Numbered from the stretch's first letter, positions 26,967-37,344 are shown. The stretch: DNA of 64,000 bases from Novosphingobium sp. IK01 (GCF_033242265.1 NZ_BTFW01000001.1:2283001-2347000); one strand, 5' to 3'. A program made the numbers and translations. The notes: generated by a model from the letters alone, not told the origin.

Positions 26967-29633
26967 TCAGCCGCCCCCCATCAGCGCCGCGAGCCCCGCA
27001 AAGGCACCATGGGGCACCACTTTGGCAGGCTGCCCTTTGGCAGGTTGGGACCGCGACCTTCCCTCAGGCTTTCCATCGGGTTTCGCGCCCTGAGCGGCCC
27101 GTGCTTCTCCACCGCCATGCGCGGGCGGGCGCCAGTCCCACAGGATCGGCGCGGGAGGGCCGGCCTGTCCCCCGGCCAGCGGGCGCGGTGGGATCTGGCG
27201 GAACCCGGCCTGTCGCAGCAGGGCGATGAAACCCGGCTCGCCCAACCCCATCGAACGGGCCAGCGCCGGATCGATCATGAATCGGCGTCCATGGGAACGG
27301 GGACCGCGCGCATGGGCGCGTTCGGCAAAGGCGGCATGGATCACCCGCTCGGCCAGATCGACCCGGAGCGCCTGAGGCCCGGCGCGGCGATAGCCGGTCG
27401 GCGCCTCGCGCGCGGGCAGGATGGGCCGGGCATGGGCGGGCGGGGCCTTGGCCGGAAGGCCATGGAGGCTCGCCCGGACGGCCCAGGCCGCCAGCGAAGC
27501 GGGACGCAGCGCCGCGGGCACGAAGACATCGAGCGCCCCCACCGCAATCCCCAGCTTGCGCGCCTGCGCACGCTGGGCGGGCGAGAGATCGTCGAGTCGG
27601 GCTTCCTCGCGGGAGACAACCCCGCCCCCTTCGACCAGCCGCAGCGCCAGCGCGCGCAGGCTGGCCCCGGCTTCAGGGTCGGTCGTGGCCGCCTCGATTC
27701 GCCGCAAGGGGCGCAGCGGCCGCTCGCTTTGCGCGGCAACGAAGGCTTCGAGCGCAGCAAGGGCCCCTTCACGCTCGGGGGCAGAGAGCCGTTCGAGCGC
27801 AGGATCGAGGCGCAGGCGCGGGCTGAGCAGGCCCTTGCCCTTGACCAGCCGCGCGACAGGCAGCCCCTGCCAGAGCAGATCCGCCCCCTGCATGTCGAGA
27901 TTGCGCAGGGCCTGCGCGTCGGCAGCCAGTTCGCCCAGACGCGCCGAAAGCAGGCCGGGCAGGTGCCGCTCGGCGGCGGCCAGCAGGAGCTTGCGGTCGC
28001 TGGCCCGCGCCAGCGGATCGACACTGAACCGGAAGCCGCGCAAGTGGCCGATGGGCTCCTCGTCGACCAGCACCGCCCCGTCCTCGCCCAGACGGACCGG
28101 CAGGAGCGCGGCATCGGCCCCGGCCTTGCGCATGAGGACCGTCGTGCGGCGGTTGACGAACCGTTCGGTCAGGCGGCCATGGAGCGCATCGGACAGGCGG
28201 GTTTCCACGGCGCGCGCGCGGGCGGCCATCTCGTCGTGCGCCAGCACCCAGTCGGGCCGCTGGGCGATGTAGGACCACGCGCGAATCGCCGCGATGCGGC
28301 CTTGCAGGGTGTCGATATCGCCCGCCGGATTGTCGAGTTGGGCAATCGCCTGCGCCACATAGTCGGCCCCCAGATAGCCCCCGCGCAAGTCCTGCCAGAG
28401 CCGCGCGACAAAGCGGGCATGAACCTCGGAGCCCTGATGCCGGAAATCGGGGAGCGAGCAGACCTGCCAGAACCGCTGGACACTGCGGCTGCCGCGCACG
28501 GTGGCGGCCACATCGGGATCTTCAGCCAGGCGGCGCAGCACGGCCAGGTCGATCGCCTCGGGCGGGGTGGCCAGTTCGGCGCGCGGCGGCGGGCTTTCGA
28601 GATCGGCGATCAGCGTGGCGAGCGTATCGAAGCGGGGCTCGGCCTCGCGCCAGAACAGGCGGGTGAGCGGCGGGAAGCGATGCTCCTCGATCGCATAGAC
28701 TTCCTCGTCGGTGAATTCCGGGTCGCCGCCCCCCGCGCCAGCGAGCGTGCCGAATGTGCCGTCCTTGTGGTGGCGCCCGGCGCGGCCCGCGATCTGGGCC
28801 ATTTCGGCGGTGGTCAAGCGACGGTGGCGGTGGCCGTCGTACTTGGAGAGCCCGGCAAAGGCGACATGCTCGACATCGAGGTTGAGCCCCATGCCCACCG
28901 CGTCCGTCGCCACCAGATAGTCGACCTCGCCCGACTGGTACATGGCGACCTGGGCATTGCGGGTCTGCGGGCTGAGCGCCCCCATGACGACCGCCGCGCC
29001 GCCGCGAAACCGCCGCAGCATCTCGGCCATGACATAGACCTGCTCGGCCGAGAAGGCGACGATGGCGCTGCGCGGGGGAATCCGGCTGAGCTTTTTCGCG
29101 CCGACATGGCTGAGCGTGGAAAAACGCGGGCGGGTGATGATCTCGGCCTCGGGTTCGAGCACGCGAACCATCGGTTCGAGCGTGGCCGAGCCGAGCAGCA
29201 TCGTCTCCTCGCGCCCGCGCGCATGGAGCAGGCGGTCGGTGAAGATGTGGCCGCGTTCCGGGTCGGCGGCAAGCTGCGCCTCGTCGAGCGCGACAAAGGC
29301 AAGGTCGGGCCGGGCAGGCATGGCCTCGACCGTGCAGAGCAGCCAGCGCGCACCCTTGGGCTCGATCCGCTCCTCGCCGGTGATCAGCGCGACCTGTCCG
29401 GGCCCCTTGATCGCGCAGACCCGCTCATAGACCTCTCGCGCGAGCAGGCGCAGCGGAAAGCCGATGGCACCCGAGGAATGGGCGCAGAGGCGCTCGATGG
29501 CGAGGTGGGTCTTGCCGGTATTGGTCGGGCCGAGCACGGCCTTGATTGCCCCGCCAGCCCCTTTCCCGACGGGACGGGAGCGGCCTGTGGCAGAAGGGGA
29601 CACTCGTGCGGGAGCGGGCACGCGGCTTACCAT
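26967..29633 (-). CDS. SUV3-like ATP-dependent RNA helicase
   Basis: 888 residues from the ATG at 29631-29633 (MVSRVPAPARV). The superfamily 2 core contains GPTNTGKTHLA (Walker A), ALDEAQL (box II), GSAT, ATDAVGMGLNL and QIAGRAGR; the GxxNxGKT form and DEAQ are typical of SUV3/MgpS helicases. The long C-terminal half is alphaproteobacterial and ends in a Lys/Gln/Pro-rich tail. The eukaryotic relative works in mitochondrial RNA decay. First gene of the helicase-S4-fdxA operon. The frame is open to 29711, but that part overlaps the rpoZ terminator. Confidence 0.9.
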   Translation of the reverse strand: MVSRVPAPARVSPSATGRSRPVGKGAGGAIKAVLGPTNTGKTHLAIERLCAHSSGAIGFPLRLLAREVYERVCAIKGPGQVALITGEERIEPKGARWLLCTVEAMPARPDLAFVALDEAQLAADPERGHIFTDRLLHARGREETMLLGSATLEPMVRVLEPEAEIITRPRFSTLSHVGAKKLSRIPPRSAIVAFSAEQVYVMAEMLRRFRGGAAVVMGALSPQTRNAQVAMYQSGEVDYLVATDAVGMGLNLDVEHVAFAGLSKYDGHRHRRLTTAEMAQIAGRAGRHHKDGTFGTLAGAGGGDPEFTDEEVYAIEEHRFPPLTRLFWREAEPRFDTLATLIADLESPPPRAELATPPEAIDLAVLRRLAEDPDVAATVRGSRSVQRFWQVCSLPDFRHQGSEVHARFVARLWQDLRGGYLGADYVAQAIAQLDNPAGDIDTLQGRIAAIRAWSYIAQRPDWVLAHDEMAARARAVETRLSDALHGRLTERFVNRRTTVLMRKAGADAALLPVRLGEDGAVLVDEEPIGHLRGFRFSVDPLARASDRKLLLAAAERHLPGLLSARLGELAADAQALRNLDMQGADLLWQGLPVARLVKGKGLLSPRLRLDPALERLSAPEREGALAALEAFVAAQSERPLRPLRRIEAATTDPEAGASLRALALRLVEGGGVVSREEARLDDLSPAQRAQARKLGIAVGALDVFVPAALRPASLAAWAVRASLHGLPAKAPPAHARPILPAREAPTGYRRAGPQALRVDLAERVIHAAFAERAHARGPRSHGRRFMIDPALARSMGLGEPGFIALLRQAGFRQIPPRPLAGGQAGPPAPILWDWRPPAHGGGEARAAQGAKPDGKPEGRSRSQPAKGQPAKVVPHGAFAGLAALMGGG

Positions 29634-29668
29634 GCCTTCGATGTGGCCGCTGTGGCGCGCGCATGCAA

Positions 29669-29700
29669 GAAGGCGCCGTGGAATTATCCCCGGCGCCTTC
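29669..29700 (-). terminator. Probable terminator of rpoZ
   Basis: A 10-bp perfect inverted repeat (GAAGGCGCCG at 29669-29678 with 29691-29700) 53 bases after the rpoZ stop, followed on the minus strand only by CTTCTTGC, a weak T-tract. Confidence 0.5.
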
Positions 29701-29752
29701 CTGGTTTGCAAGGCGGCCCTGTCAGGCCGCCAGAGAATCAGGCCCCCTAAGC

Positions 29753-30097
29753 TCAGGCGTCGTAGTCGGCGCCCAGCGAGGTGTTGCGCACGGGCGCGGC
29801 GGCCGTGATGCGCAGCGCCTCTGCCGACTGCGAGAGCGAGCCGATTTCATCGACTTCGTCGTCGTCGTCGGGCAGGACGCGCTGGAGCGACTGGATCAGG
29901 TTTTCCTTGAGGACGGCCGGGCGGATATTTTCCTCGGCAATCTCGCGAAGAGCGACCACGGGGTTCTTGTCGCGGTCGCGATCGAGGGTGAGTTCGGCAC
30001 CGCCCGAGATCGCGCGGGCGCGCTCGGCGGCCAGCAGGACGAGATCGAAACGGTTGGGAACCTTGTCGACACAATCTTCGACGGTAACGCGCGCCAT
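29753..30097 (-). CDS. rpoZ: RNA polymerase omega subunit
   Basis: 114 residues starting [20 protein letters not shown], the canonical omega beginning, with RARAISGG and [12 protein letters not shown] conserved. It chaperones the beta-prime subunit during polymerase assembly and is a ppGpp contact site in many Proteobacteria. The acidic DDDDEVDE stretch and Ser/Ala tail are usual for alphaproteobacteria. The start at 30095-30097 is fixed by the family; upstream in-frame codons are not conserved. Confidence 0.96.
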   Translation of the reverse strand: MARVTVEDCVDKVPNRFDLVLLAAERARAISGGAELTLDRDRDKNPVVALREIAEENIRPAVLKENLIQSLQRVLPDDDDEVDEIGSLSQSAEALRITAAAPVRNTSLGADYDA

Positions 30098-30375
30098 GGG
30101 CACTCCGAAAAACAGGAATGAGCGGGAAGAACGACCAGCTAGGCAGCGGGCCGCCAAAAGTCAAGGAAATTGGCCGCGCTCGATTCATTCAGGCGCCCGC
30201 ACGAAGCCCGGAGCAGACCCGCAAGCGGTCCGCAGGATCGAATTCCTGCCCGCGCGCGAACGCAAATTCGCAAATATCGGTAACGCAAAGGCAAGGCTTT
30301 TTCTATAAGGAGGTAGCGACCGGGCAGGCGTGCGCCCGGTCCATCAGGGGCTCATGCACGCAGGAGGCAGGGGCT

Positions 30376-31239
30376 GTGGCCCAGCACAGGGACCAGCCAT
30401 TCGACGCGGATGGCGCGCAAGGCGCATATGGAGGGCAGAATGCGGGGGGCGAAACCGGCTCCCCCCCGTCGGCCAGCCCTGCGCCCGGCACACCGGCGGA
30501 ATCTCCGGCTGAATCGCCCGTTTCAGGGGCCGAACTGCGCTCCGCGCCGCGTTTTGCGCTGCTCATCCGCGCCGCCAAGCTGATCGTCGACGGGCGTGAA
30601 TACCTGTGCATCCTGCGCGACGCTTCGGCGACCGGGGTCAAGATCCGCCTGTTCACCCCCATCCCCAAGCATTCCCGCCTTGCCATCGAACTGGGCAATG
30701 GCGACCGCCACGATGCGCGTCTGGTCTGGACCACCCACGATCACGCCGGGCTCCAGTTCCTCGAAGAAGTCGATGTCCAGCGCCTGATCAACGAGCGCGG
30801 AGGCGCCCACCCGCGCCGTCAGGTGCGCCTGCGCGTCGTGCTCGATGCGGTGCTTCATGCAGGCGGCGAATCGACCCATGTCCGCTTTCACGACATCTCG
30901 CAGCAGGGCGCCTGCATCGAATGCGAGAAGTGGCTGGCGATGAACGAACTGGTCCGGCTCGATACCGGGGTGATGCCCTCGCTCTATGCCAAAGTCCGCT
31001 GGCGCGACCACCCGCGCTACGGCCTCGTGTTCGAACAGACCTTCAAGCTCGATGAACTGGCCCGCATCTCGGCCCCACTGCAACTGAGCCAAGCCTTGAC
31101 CGAGGCCGCCCGGCAGTCGGGACAGGCCCCCGGCGCCCCACCTCAATCGCCTTCGCCCCAATCTCCTTCATCCCAGCCGGCAGCACCCCAGAACGGCCCA
31201 TCCCAAACCGGGTGCGGCCGGGATACCCCGCTGCTGTGA
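30376..31239 (+). CDS. Tandem PilZ-domain protein
   Basis: 287 residues from a GTG at 30376 with AGGAGG eight bases upstream. After a Gly/Pro-rich N-terminus come two PilZ domains. The first has RSAPR (55-59) and DASATG (82-87), the second RRQVR (147-151) and DISQQG (173-178), so both keep the RxxxR and DxSxxG motifs that bind cyclic di-GMP. The tail is Pro/Ser/Gln-rich. It is probably a c-di-GMP effector; no partner gene is adjacent, though a glycan locus follows. Confidence 0.87.
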   Translation: MAQHRDQPFDADGAQGAYGGQNAGGETGSPPSASPAPGTPAESPAESPVSGAELRSAPRFALLIRAAKLIVDGREYLCILRDASATGVKIRLFTPIPKHSRLAIELGNGDRHDARLVWTTHDHAGLQFLEEVDVQRLINERGGAHPRRQVRLRVVLDAVLHAGGESTHVRFHDISQQGACIECEKWLAMNELVRLDTGVMPSLYAKVRWRDHPRYGLVFEQTFKLDELARISAPLQLSQALTEAARQSGQAPGAPPQSPSPQSPSSQPAAPQNGPSQTGCGRDTPLL

Positions 31240-31410
31240 CCGCGCGACCATGACCCTGCAATCATGAGCCCACAGTCATGACGGCGCCGGGGACAGGCAA
31301 GATCCCCAGGGCTCACCCCCGCCCACCCCTTCGCGTCATCGTTAATTGTATCTTATCCATTTTCTTTCATCCCCGCCTTATCACGAATGCCACGTATGCG
31401 GGGGCTTGGA

Positions 31411-33027
31411 ATGGTTAACGGGTCTGGCGCCAGCGCGCATGACGGTCAGGATATTGATGTCGATGTCGCCATCATCGGCGCCGGTCCGGCCGGACTGACG
31501 GCGGGCTACCTGCTGACCAAACGCGGCCTCTCGGTGGCGATCATCGAACAGGACCCCCGCTATGTCGGCGGGATCAGCCGCACGGTCGAGCACGAAGGCT
31601 ATCGCTTCGACATCGGCGGCCACCGGTTCTTTTCCAAGTCACAGGCCGTGGTCGACCTGTGGAACGAGATCCTGCCCGACGATTTCATCCAGCGCCCGCG
31701 GATGAGCCGCATCTATTACGAGGGCAAGTTCTACTCCTATCCGCTGCGCGCGTTCGAGGCGCTGTTCAACCTGGGCGTGATCCGCTCGGGGCTGTGCATG
31801 GCCAGCTACGTCAAGGCCAAGGCTTTCCCGAAAAAGACCGTGCGCAGCTTCGAGGACTGGACCATCAACCAGTTCGGCCAGAAGCTCTATTCGATCTTCT
31901 TCAAGACCTACACCGAGAAGGTCTGGGGCATGCCCTGCGACACGATGAGCGCCGACTGGGCTGCCCAGCGGATCAAGGGCCTCTCGCTGGGCGCGGCGGT
32001 GCTCGATGGCTTCAAGCGCAGCCTCGGGCTGAACAAAAAGCCCAACGACGGCATGCAGACCAAGACCCTGCTCGAAACCTTCCGCTACCCGCGCCTTGGG
32101 CCGGGCATGATGTGGGAGGCCGCCCGCGACAAGATCACGGCGGCAGGCGGCACGATCCTGATGGGCCATGCCATGAAGCAGTTGGCCGCCGATGGACAGG
32201 GGGGCTGGCGCCTGTCGGCCACGCGCGCCGATGGCGGGGAAAGCGTGATCCGCGCGCGCCACGCGATCAGCTCGGCCCCGATGCGCGAGCTGGCCAGCCG
32301 CCTGCACCCGCTGCCGAAAACCTCGATCGAGGCCAGCGACCTCAAGTATCGCGATTTCCTCACCGTCGCGCTCAAGATCCGCTCGGAAGACCTGTTCCCC
32401 GACAACTGGATCTACATCCACGACAGCAAGGTGAAAGTCGGCCGCATCCAGAACTTCCGCTCGTGGTCGCCCGAAATGGTGCCCGACGAAAGCGTGGCCT
32501 GCGTGGGCCTCGAATACTTCTGTTTCGAGGGCGACGACCTGTGGGCCGCGAGCGATGAAGACCTCGTCGCGCTGGCCACCCGCGAGATGGAGATTCTGGG
32601 CCTCGCGCGCCCCGATCAGGTGATCGGCGGCGTGGTCGTGCGGCAGGAAAAGGCCTATCCGGTCTATGACGATGCCTATGCCGCCAATGTCGCGGCCATG
32701 CGCGCCGAGCTGGAAAGTACCCACCCCACGCTGCACATGGTCGGGCGCAACGGCATGCACCGCTACAACAACCAGGACCACGCGATGATGACCGCCATGC
32801 TCACGGTGGAAAACATCGTGGCGCAGGCGCGCGTCTACGACATCTGGTGCGTCAACGAAGACGCCGAATATCACGAGGCCGGCTCGGAAGGCGACGCTGC
32901 GGGCCTCCCCGAAACCCGCGCCCCCCATATCGCGCCCCCTCATGGAACACCGAGCGCCGATCAGGCTGCGGCCCTTGCCTCGCTGCGCGCGGTGCCGACA
33001 CCGATCAAGCCGGCCAAGGCCGCCTGA
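31411..33027 (+). CDS. FAD-dependent oxidoreductase resembling UDP-galactopyranose mutase / amine oxidase fold
   Basis: 538 residues from the ATG at 31411, with GGGGG six bases upstream; ATG 31387 is the alternative. The dinucleotide-binding VAIIGAGPAGLTAGYLL is followed by the GGISRTVEHEGYRFDIGGHRFFS segment typical of UGM/protoporphyrinogen-oxidase-like flavoproteins, and the C-terminal VGRNGMHRYNNQDHAMMTA binds FAD. The family commonly lies beside GtrA and lipid-linked sugar genes; here GtrA and an STT3-like gene follow directly. A Pro/Ala-rich tail is added. Substrate unknown. Confidence 0.8.
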   Translation: MVNGSGASAHDGQDIDVDVAIIGAGPAGLTAGYLLTKRGLSVAIIEQDPRYVGGISRTVEHEGYRFDIGGHRFFSKSQAVVDLWNEILPDDFIQRPRMSRIYYEGKFYSYPLRAFEALFNLGVIRSGLCMASYVKAKAFPKKTVRSFEDWTINQFGQKLYSIFFKTYTEKVWGMPCDTMSADWAAQRIKGLSLGAAVLDGFKRSLGLNKKPNDGMQTKTLLETFRYPRLGPGMMWEAARDKITAAGGTILMGHAMKQLAADGQGGWRLSATRADGGESVIRARHAISSAPMRELASRLHPLPKTSIEASDLKYRDFLTVALKIRSEDLFPDNWIYIHDSKVKVGRIQNFRSWSPEMVPDESVACVGLEYFCFEGDDLWAASDEDLVALATREMEILGLARPDQVIGGVVVRQEKAYPVYDDAYAANVAAMRAELESTHPTLHMVGRNGMHRYNNQDHAMMTAMLTVENIVAQARVYDIWCVNEDAEYHEAGSEGDAAGLPETRAPHIAPPHGTPSADQAAALASLRAVPTPIKPAKAA

Positions 33028-33067
33028 CCGCCCGTCCCCTCTCTGGCCCGTCATGGCAAGGATCTGA

Positions 33068-33493
33068 ATGATCGCGATGGTCATCCCCCATCTGCGCCGA
33101 CAGGCGCGGCTCCTGAGCGACCAGACGCTGATCCGCTACACGCTGGTCAGCGTGGGCGCGCTGGCCGTGGACATGGGCAGTTTCCTGCTGCTGCTGGCGC
33201 TGGGCGCGCCTGCGGTGAGCGCCTCGGCGCTCGGCTATGGGCTGGGCATCGTGGCGCACTGGCTGCTGTCGAGCCGCCTTGTCTTCCACCGGGATCTGGC
33301 CCCTGCGGGCGCAGCCCGGCGGCGCCAGCAAGCCCTGTTTCTGGCCACGGCCCTCTTTGGCCTCGCGCTCACCACGTTCGTCGTGGGGGGGCTCGCCCGG
33401 CTCGGCCTTGACCCGCGCGGGGCCAAGCTGATCGCCATCGTGCTCAGCTTTGCCGCCAGCTGGCTGCTGCGCCGTCGTCTGGTGTTCCGCTGA
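33068..33493 (+). CDS. GtrA-family membrane protein
   Basis: 141 residues with four predicted membrane helices in the GtrA arrangement: LIRYTLVSVGALAVDMGSFLLL, YGLGIVAHWLLSSRLVF, LFGLALTTFVVGGLA and AIVLSFAASWLLRRRLVFR. GtrA proteins are thought to help move polyprenyl-phosphate-linked sugars across the membrane for O-antigen, teichoic or other glycan modification. Its TGA overlaps the ATG of the next gene by one base, indicating coupling with the GT-C enzyme. Confidence 0.85.
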   Translation: MIAMVIPHLRRQARLLSDQTLIRYTLVSVGALAVDMGSFLLLLALGAPAVSASALGYGLGIVAHWLLSSRLVFHRDLAPAGAARRRQQALFLATALFGLALTTFVVGGLARLGLDPRGAKLIAIVLSFAASWLLRRRLVFR

Positions 33494-35310
33494 TGTCCGG
33501 TATGCACGCCCAAGAGCCCCTTTCCGCCCCCGCTCCTGCGTCCGGCATTCCCTGGCGCCTCGTGCTCACGGTCTGGGCCCTGATCGAGATGCTGATGCTC
33601 TCGATCTGGTGGCGCAGCATTCCGGGCATGCAAGTCCGGGACACCGACGATGCGCTGCGGCTGGTCCAGGTGCGCGATCTGCTCGGCGGGCAAGGCTGGT
33701 TCGACCTTCACCAGTATCGCATCATGGCGCCCGAAGGCATCCTGATGCACTGGTCGCGGCTGGTCGACCTGCCGCTGGCGGCCCTCATCGTGGCGCTGCG
33801 CCCGCTGGTGGGCACCCATGCCGCCGAACTGGCGACGATGGTGATCATCCCGGCCCTCACCCTGCTGGGCACGCTGGCCGTGCTGATGAGCGTGAGCTAT
33901 CGCCTGTTCGGGCGCGACACCGCGGTAACAGCCGGGATTCTGGTGGGCCTGTGCGCGCCGATCCTGTCGCAGATGCAGCCGCTGCGAATCGATCATCATG
34001 GATGGCAGATTCTGGCCGCGCTGGGCGCCATGGCCGCACTTCATGCGCGTACTTCCCGTCTCGGCGCATGGGTGGTGGGCCTGTGTCTGGCCGTGGAACT
34101 GACCATCTCGCTCGAAGGCCTGCCAGTGGCGGTGCTGTTCATGGGCGCGCTGGCGCTGCGGGGCCTGCGCAGCGGCCGGTGGACCGATCTGGCCCGCGCA
34201 ACACAGGCCCTCGCGCTGGGGCTGGTGGTCCTGTTCCTCGCCACGCGCGCTATCGGCGATCTGGCCGAGCATTGCGATCAGGTCTCGCCCATGCACATGG
34301 CGGCGCTGGTCTGGATTGCACTGTGCTGCGGCGTGCTGGCACGCCTGAACACGGCAAAACTGGCGCGCCCATGGCTCCCCGCGCTGGCCATCCTGACGCT
34401 TGCCGCGCTGGGCGGGGCGGCCATCACCCTGGTCGCCGCCCCGCAATGCGCCGGCGGCGCCTTTGGCGGCATGGATCCCTTCGTCCGGCGCGAATGGCTC
34501 GACAACGTCGCCGAAAGCCAGCCGCTCTGGCACTATCCGCTCATCACGATGGCCGGCGTGATCAGCAGCATTCCGGTCGGCCTGTGGGGCTGCTGGTGGC
34601 TGATCCGCACGTCGCAGGGCGAGGAGCGCTGGCGCTGGCTCGAACATGGCCTCGTTCTGGTCGGCGCGGTGGCGCTTGGCACAGTGATGGCGCGCGCGAT
34701 GGGCGCGGCAGCCGCGCTGGCCATCCTGCCCGCCTCGGCCCTCGTCTACCGGTGGCGCCAGATCGCCGTCCGCCAGTCCTCGACATGGGCGCGGCTGGGC
34801 ATCACCCTGCTCACGATCCTGACGATCTACCCGACCATCACCGCCCTGGCCGCCAGTGCCGCATGGAACAGGCTGGCTGCAAAGGACGGGGCGAAGAAGG
34901 ACGGGAAAGACGAGGACGACACCTGTGGCTATATCGAGGGACTGGCGCCCCTGAACGCGATGCCCGTCACCGACATTTTCGAACCGATCGACATAGGCCC
35001 CCAGATTCTGCTGCGAACCCGGCAACGTGTGGTCGCCACCGGCCACCATCGCGGCGTGGCGGCCATCGGCGATGTCATGCATGCCTTTCTGGCCCGCCCC
35101 GATCAGGCGCAAGCCTATGTCCGCAAGCACCACGCCACTTTGGTCGTGATCTGCACGACCATGCCGGAAATGAAGCGATATCAAAAGGAAGCACCCCAGG
35201 GTCTGGCCGCCGCCCTGCTGGCAGGCAAACCGCCTGTCTGGCTGCGCCCCCTGCCCCAACCCGGCGCCGACAAGACCCACATCGCCATCTGGCAGGTGCG
35301 CCCAAACTGA
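33493..35310 (+). CDS. STT3-like GT-C integral membrane glycosyltransferase
   Basis: 605 residues with about ten membrane helices over residues 20-460 and a soluble C-terminal domain with two cysteines. The first loop has R49-D50-T-D52-D53, the GT-C metal/donor motif, and a later loop has R-I-D167-H168-H169, resembling the DHH element of STT3/PglB/AglB oligosaccharyltransferases. The classical WWDYG motif was not found. The upstream overlapping GtrA gene supports use of a polyprenyl-linked sugar donor on the periplasmic side. The acceptor cannot be told. Confidence 0.7.
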   Translation: MSGMHAQEPLSAPAPASGIPWRLVLTVWALIEMLMLSIWWRSIPGMQVRDTDDALRLVQVRDLLGGQGWFDLHQYRIMAPEGILMHWSRLVDLPLAALIVALRPLVGTHAAELATMVIIPALTLLGTLAVLMSVSYRLFGRDTAVTAGILVGLCAPILSQMQPLRIDHHGWQILAALGAMAALHARTSRLGAWVVGLCLAVELTISLEGLPVAVLFMGALALRGLRSGRWTDLARATQALALGLVVLFLATRAIGDLAEHCDQVSPMHMAALVWIALCCGVLARLNTAKLARPWLPALAILTLAALGGAAITLVAAPQCAGGAFGGMDPFVRREWLDNVAESQPLWHYPLITMAGVISSIPVGLWGCWWLIRTSQGEERWRWLEHGLVLVGAVALGTVMARAMGAAAALAILPASALVYRWRQIAVRQSSTWARLGITLLTILTIYPTITALAASAAWNRLAAKDGAKKDGKDEDDTCGYIEGLAPLNAMPVTDIFEPIDIGPQILLRTRQRVVATGHHRGVAAIGDVMHAFLARPDQAQAYVRKHHATLVVICTTMPEMKRYQKEAPQGLAAALLAGKPPVWLRPLPQPGADKTHIAIWQVRPN

Positions 35311-35408
35311 AACAGTCCTGCCACACACTTGCCACACAACGATTTTACAGAGCATCAGGACATTTGCCGTTTCTCGACAGCCGGGGCGCGGAGGTGTAAG
35401 GGGATGCG

Positions 35409-37331
35409 ATGACTGCGACCCCGGCGACGCCCCTGCTCGACACTGTCGATACCCCCGCCCACTTGCGCGCCCTTCAGCCCGACCAGCTTCGCCAGCTGGC
35501 CGATGAACTGCGCACCGAGATGATCTCGGTCGTCGGCCACACCGGCGGACATCTGGGCTCCGGGCTCGGCGTGGTCGAGCTGACCGTGGCGCTGCACTAT
35601 GTGTTCAACACCCCCGAAGACCGGCTGATCTGGGACGTGGGCCATCAGGCCTATCCGCACAAGATCCTCACCGGCCGCCGCGACCGCATCCGCACCCTGC
35701 GTCAGGGTGGCGGGCTTTCGGGCTTCACCAAGCGGTCGGAAAGCGAATACGATCCGTTCGGCACCGCCCACAGCTCGACCTCGATCTCGGCGGCGCTCGG
35801 CTTTGCCATGGCCAACAAGATCAAGGGCGCGCCGGGGCGCGGCATTGCCGTGATCGGCGACGGCGCGATGAGCGCGGGCATGGCCTACGAGGCCATGAAC
35901 AACGCCGAAATGGCCGGGGATCGCCTGATCGTCATCCTCAACGACAACGACATGTCGATTGCCCCGCCCGTCGGCGGGCTCTCGGGCTATCTGGCCCGGC
36001 TGGTGTCCTCGCGCCCGTTCCTCGAACTGCGCGACCTTGCCCGCCGCCTCACCCGCATCCTGCCGCGCCCCTTGCAGGAAGCGGCCAAGAAAACCGACGA
36101 ATTCGCGCGCGGCATGGCCATGGGCGGCACCCTGTTCGAGGAACTGGGCTTCTACTATGTCGGGCCCATCGACGGGCACGACCTCGATACGCTGGTCCCC
36201 GTGCTCGAAAACGTGCGCGATGCCGGTGAAGGCCCGATCCTGATCCATGTCGTCACGCAAAAGGGCAAGGGCTATGCCCCCGCCGAACAGGCGGCCGACA
36301 AGTATCACGGCGTGCAGAAGTTCAACGTGGTGACCGGCGAGCAGGCCAAGGCCCCGGCGGGCCCGCCCAGCTACACGTCCGTTTTCGCCAAGGCCCTGCT
36401 GGCCGAGGCTGAGGCCGACCCGACGATCTGCGCGATCACTGCCGCGATGCCCACGGGCACCGGCCTCGACAAGTTCGCGCAGGCCTACCCGGATCGCCTG
36501 TTCGATGTCGGCATTGCCGAACAGCACGCGGTGACGTTTGCCGCAGGCATGGCCGCGCAGGGGATGCGCCCGTTCTGCGCGATCTATTCGACCTTCCTCC
36601 AGCGCGCCTACGACCAGGTGGTCCACGACGTGGCGCTCCAGAACCTGCCGGTGCGCTTTGCCATCGACCGCGCCGGGCTCGTCGGCGCCGACGGGGCGAC
36701 CCACGCGGGGTCGTTCGACGTGACTTATCTGGCCAGCCTGCCCAACATGGTCGTCATGGCCGCGGCGGACGAGGCCGAACTGGTCCACATGACCCACACC
36801 GCCGCCCGCCACGACAGCAGCCCGATCGCCTTCCGCTATCCGCGCGGCAATGGCGTGGGCGTGGCCCTGCCCGAGACGCCCCAGTTGCTCGAAATCGGCA
36901 AGGGCCGGGTCGTGCGCGAAGGCTCCAAGGTGGCGATCCTCTCGCTCGGCACCCGTCTGGGCGAGGCGCTCAAGGCTGCCGACCAGCTCGACGCGCGCGG
37001 CCTGTCGACGACCGTCGCCGACTTGCGCTTCGTCAAGCCGCTCGACGACGACCTGATCCGCCGCCTGATCGCCACCCACGAAGTGGTGATCACCATCGAG
37101 GAAGGCTCCATCGGCGGCCTTGGCGCCCATGTGTTGACGATGGCCAGCGACGAGGGGCTGACCGACACCGGCCTGAAAATCCGCACGATGCGCCTGCCCG
37201 ACATCTTCCAGGACCACGACAAGCCCGACGCCCAGTACGACGAAGCCGGCCTCAACGCCCCGCATATCGTCGACACCGTGCTCAAGGCCCTGCGCCACAA
37301 CAGCGCGGGTGTGAACGAAGCCCGCGCCTGA
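35409..37331 (+). CDS. dxs: 1-deoxy-D-xylulose-5-phosphate synthase
   Basis: 640 residues of the transketolase superfamily. The thiamine-diphosphate motif runs from [16 protein letters not shown] to LNDNDMSI, the second domain has the catalytic glutamate in [14 protein letters not shown], and a C-terminal domain follows. It makes DXP from pyruvate and glyceraldehyde 3-phosphate, the first step of the MEP isoprenoid route, which also feeds ubiquinone and the undecaprenyl carrier. AAGGGG lies five bases upstream of the ATG. It is followed by copy A of a dispersed repeat. Confidence 0.97.
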   Translation: MTATPATPLLDTVDTPAHLRALQPDQLRQLADELRTEMISVVGHTGGHLGSGLGVVELTVALHYVFNTPEDRLIWDVGHQAYPHKILTGRRDRIRTLRQGGGLSGFTKRSESEYDPFGTAHSSTSISAALGFAMANKIKGAPGRGIAVIGDGAMSAGMAYEAMNNAEMAGDRLIVILNDNDMSIAPPVGGLSGYLARLVSSRPFLELRDLARRLTRILPRPLQEAAKKTDEFARGMAMGGTLFEELGFYYVGPIDGHDLDTLVPVLENVRDAGEGPILIHVVTQKGKGYAPAEQAADKYHGVQKFNVVTGEQAKAPAGPPSYTSVFAKALLAEAEADPTICAITAAMPTGTGLDKFAQAYPDRLFDVGIAEQHAVTFAAGMAAQGMRPFCAIYSTFLQRAYDQVVHDVALQNLPVRFAIDRAGLVGADGATHAGSFDVTYLASLPNMVVMAAADEAELVHMTHTAARHDSSPIAFRYPRGNGVGVALPETPQLLEIGKGRVVREGSKVAILSLGTRLGEALKAADQLDARGLSTTVADLRFVKPLDDDLIRRLIATHEVVITIEEGSIGGLGAHVLTMASDEGLTDTGLKIRTMRLPDIFQDHDKPDAQYDEAGLNAPHIVDTVLKALRHNSAGVNEARA

Positions 37332-37344
37332 GGAAAAACAAGAG

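Noticed and set aside
30300..30345. Perfect AAGGAGGT at 30308-30315 suggesting a gene start
   Set aside because: No ATG, GTG or TTG at proper distance opens a coding frame; a hairpin ACCGGGC/GCCCGGT follows. The PilZ gene has its own AGGAGG before GTG 30376.
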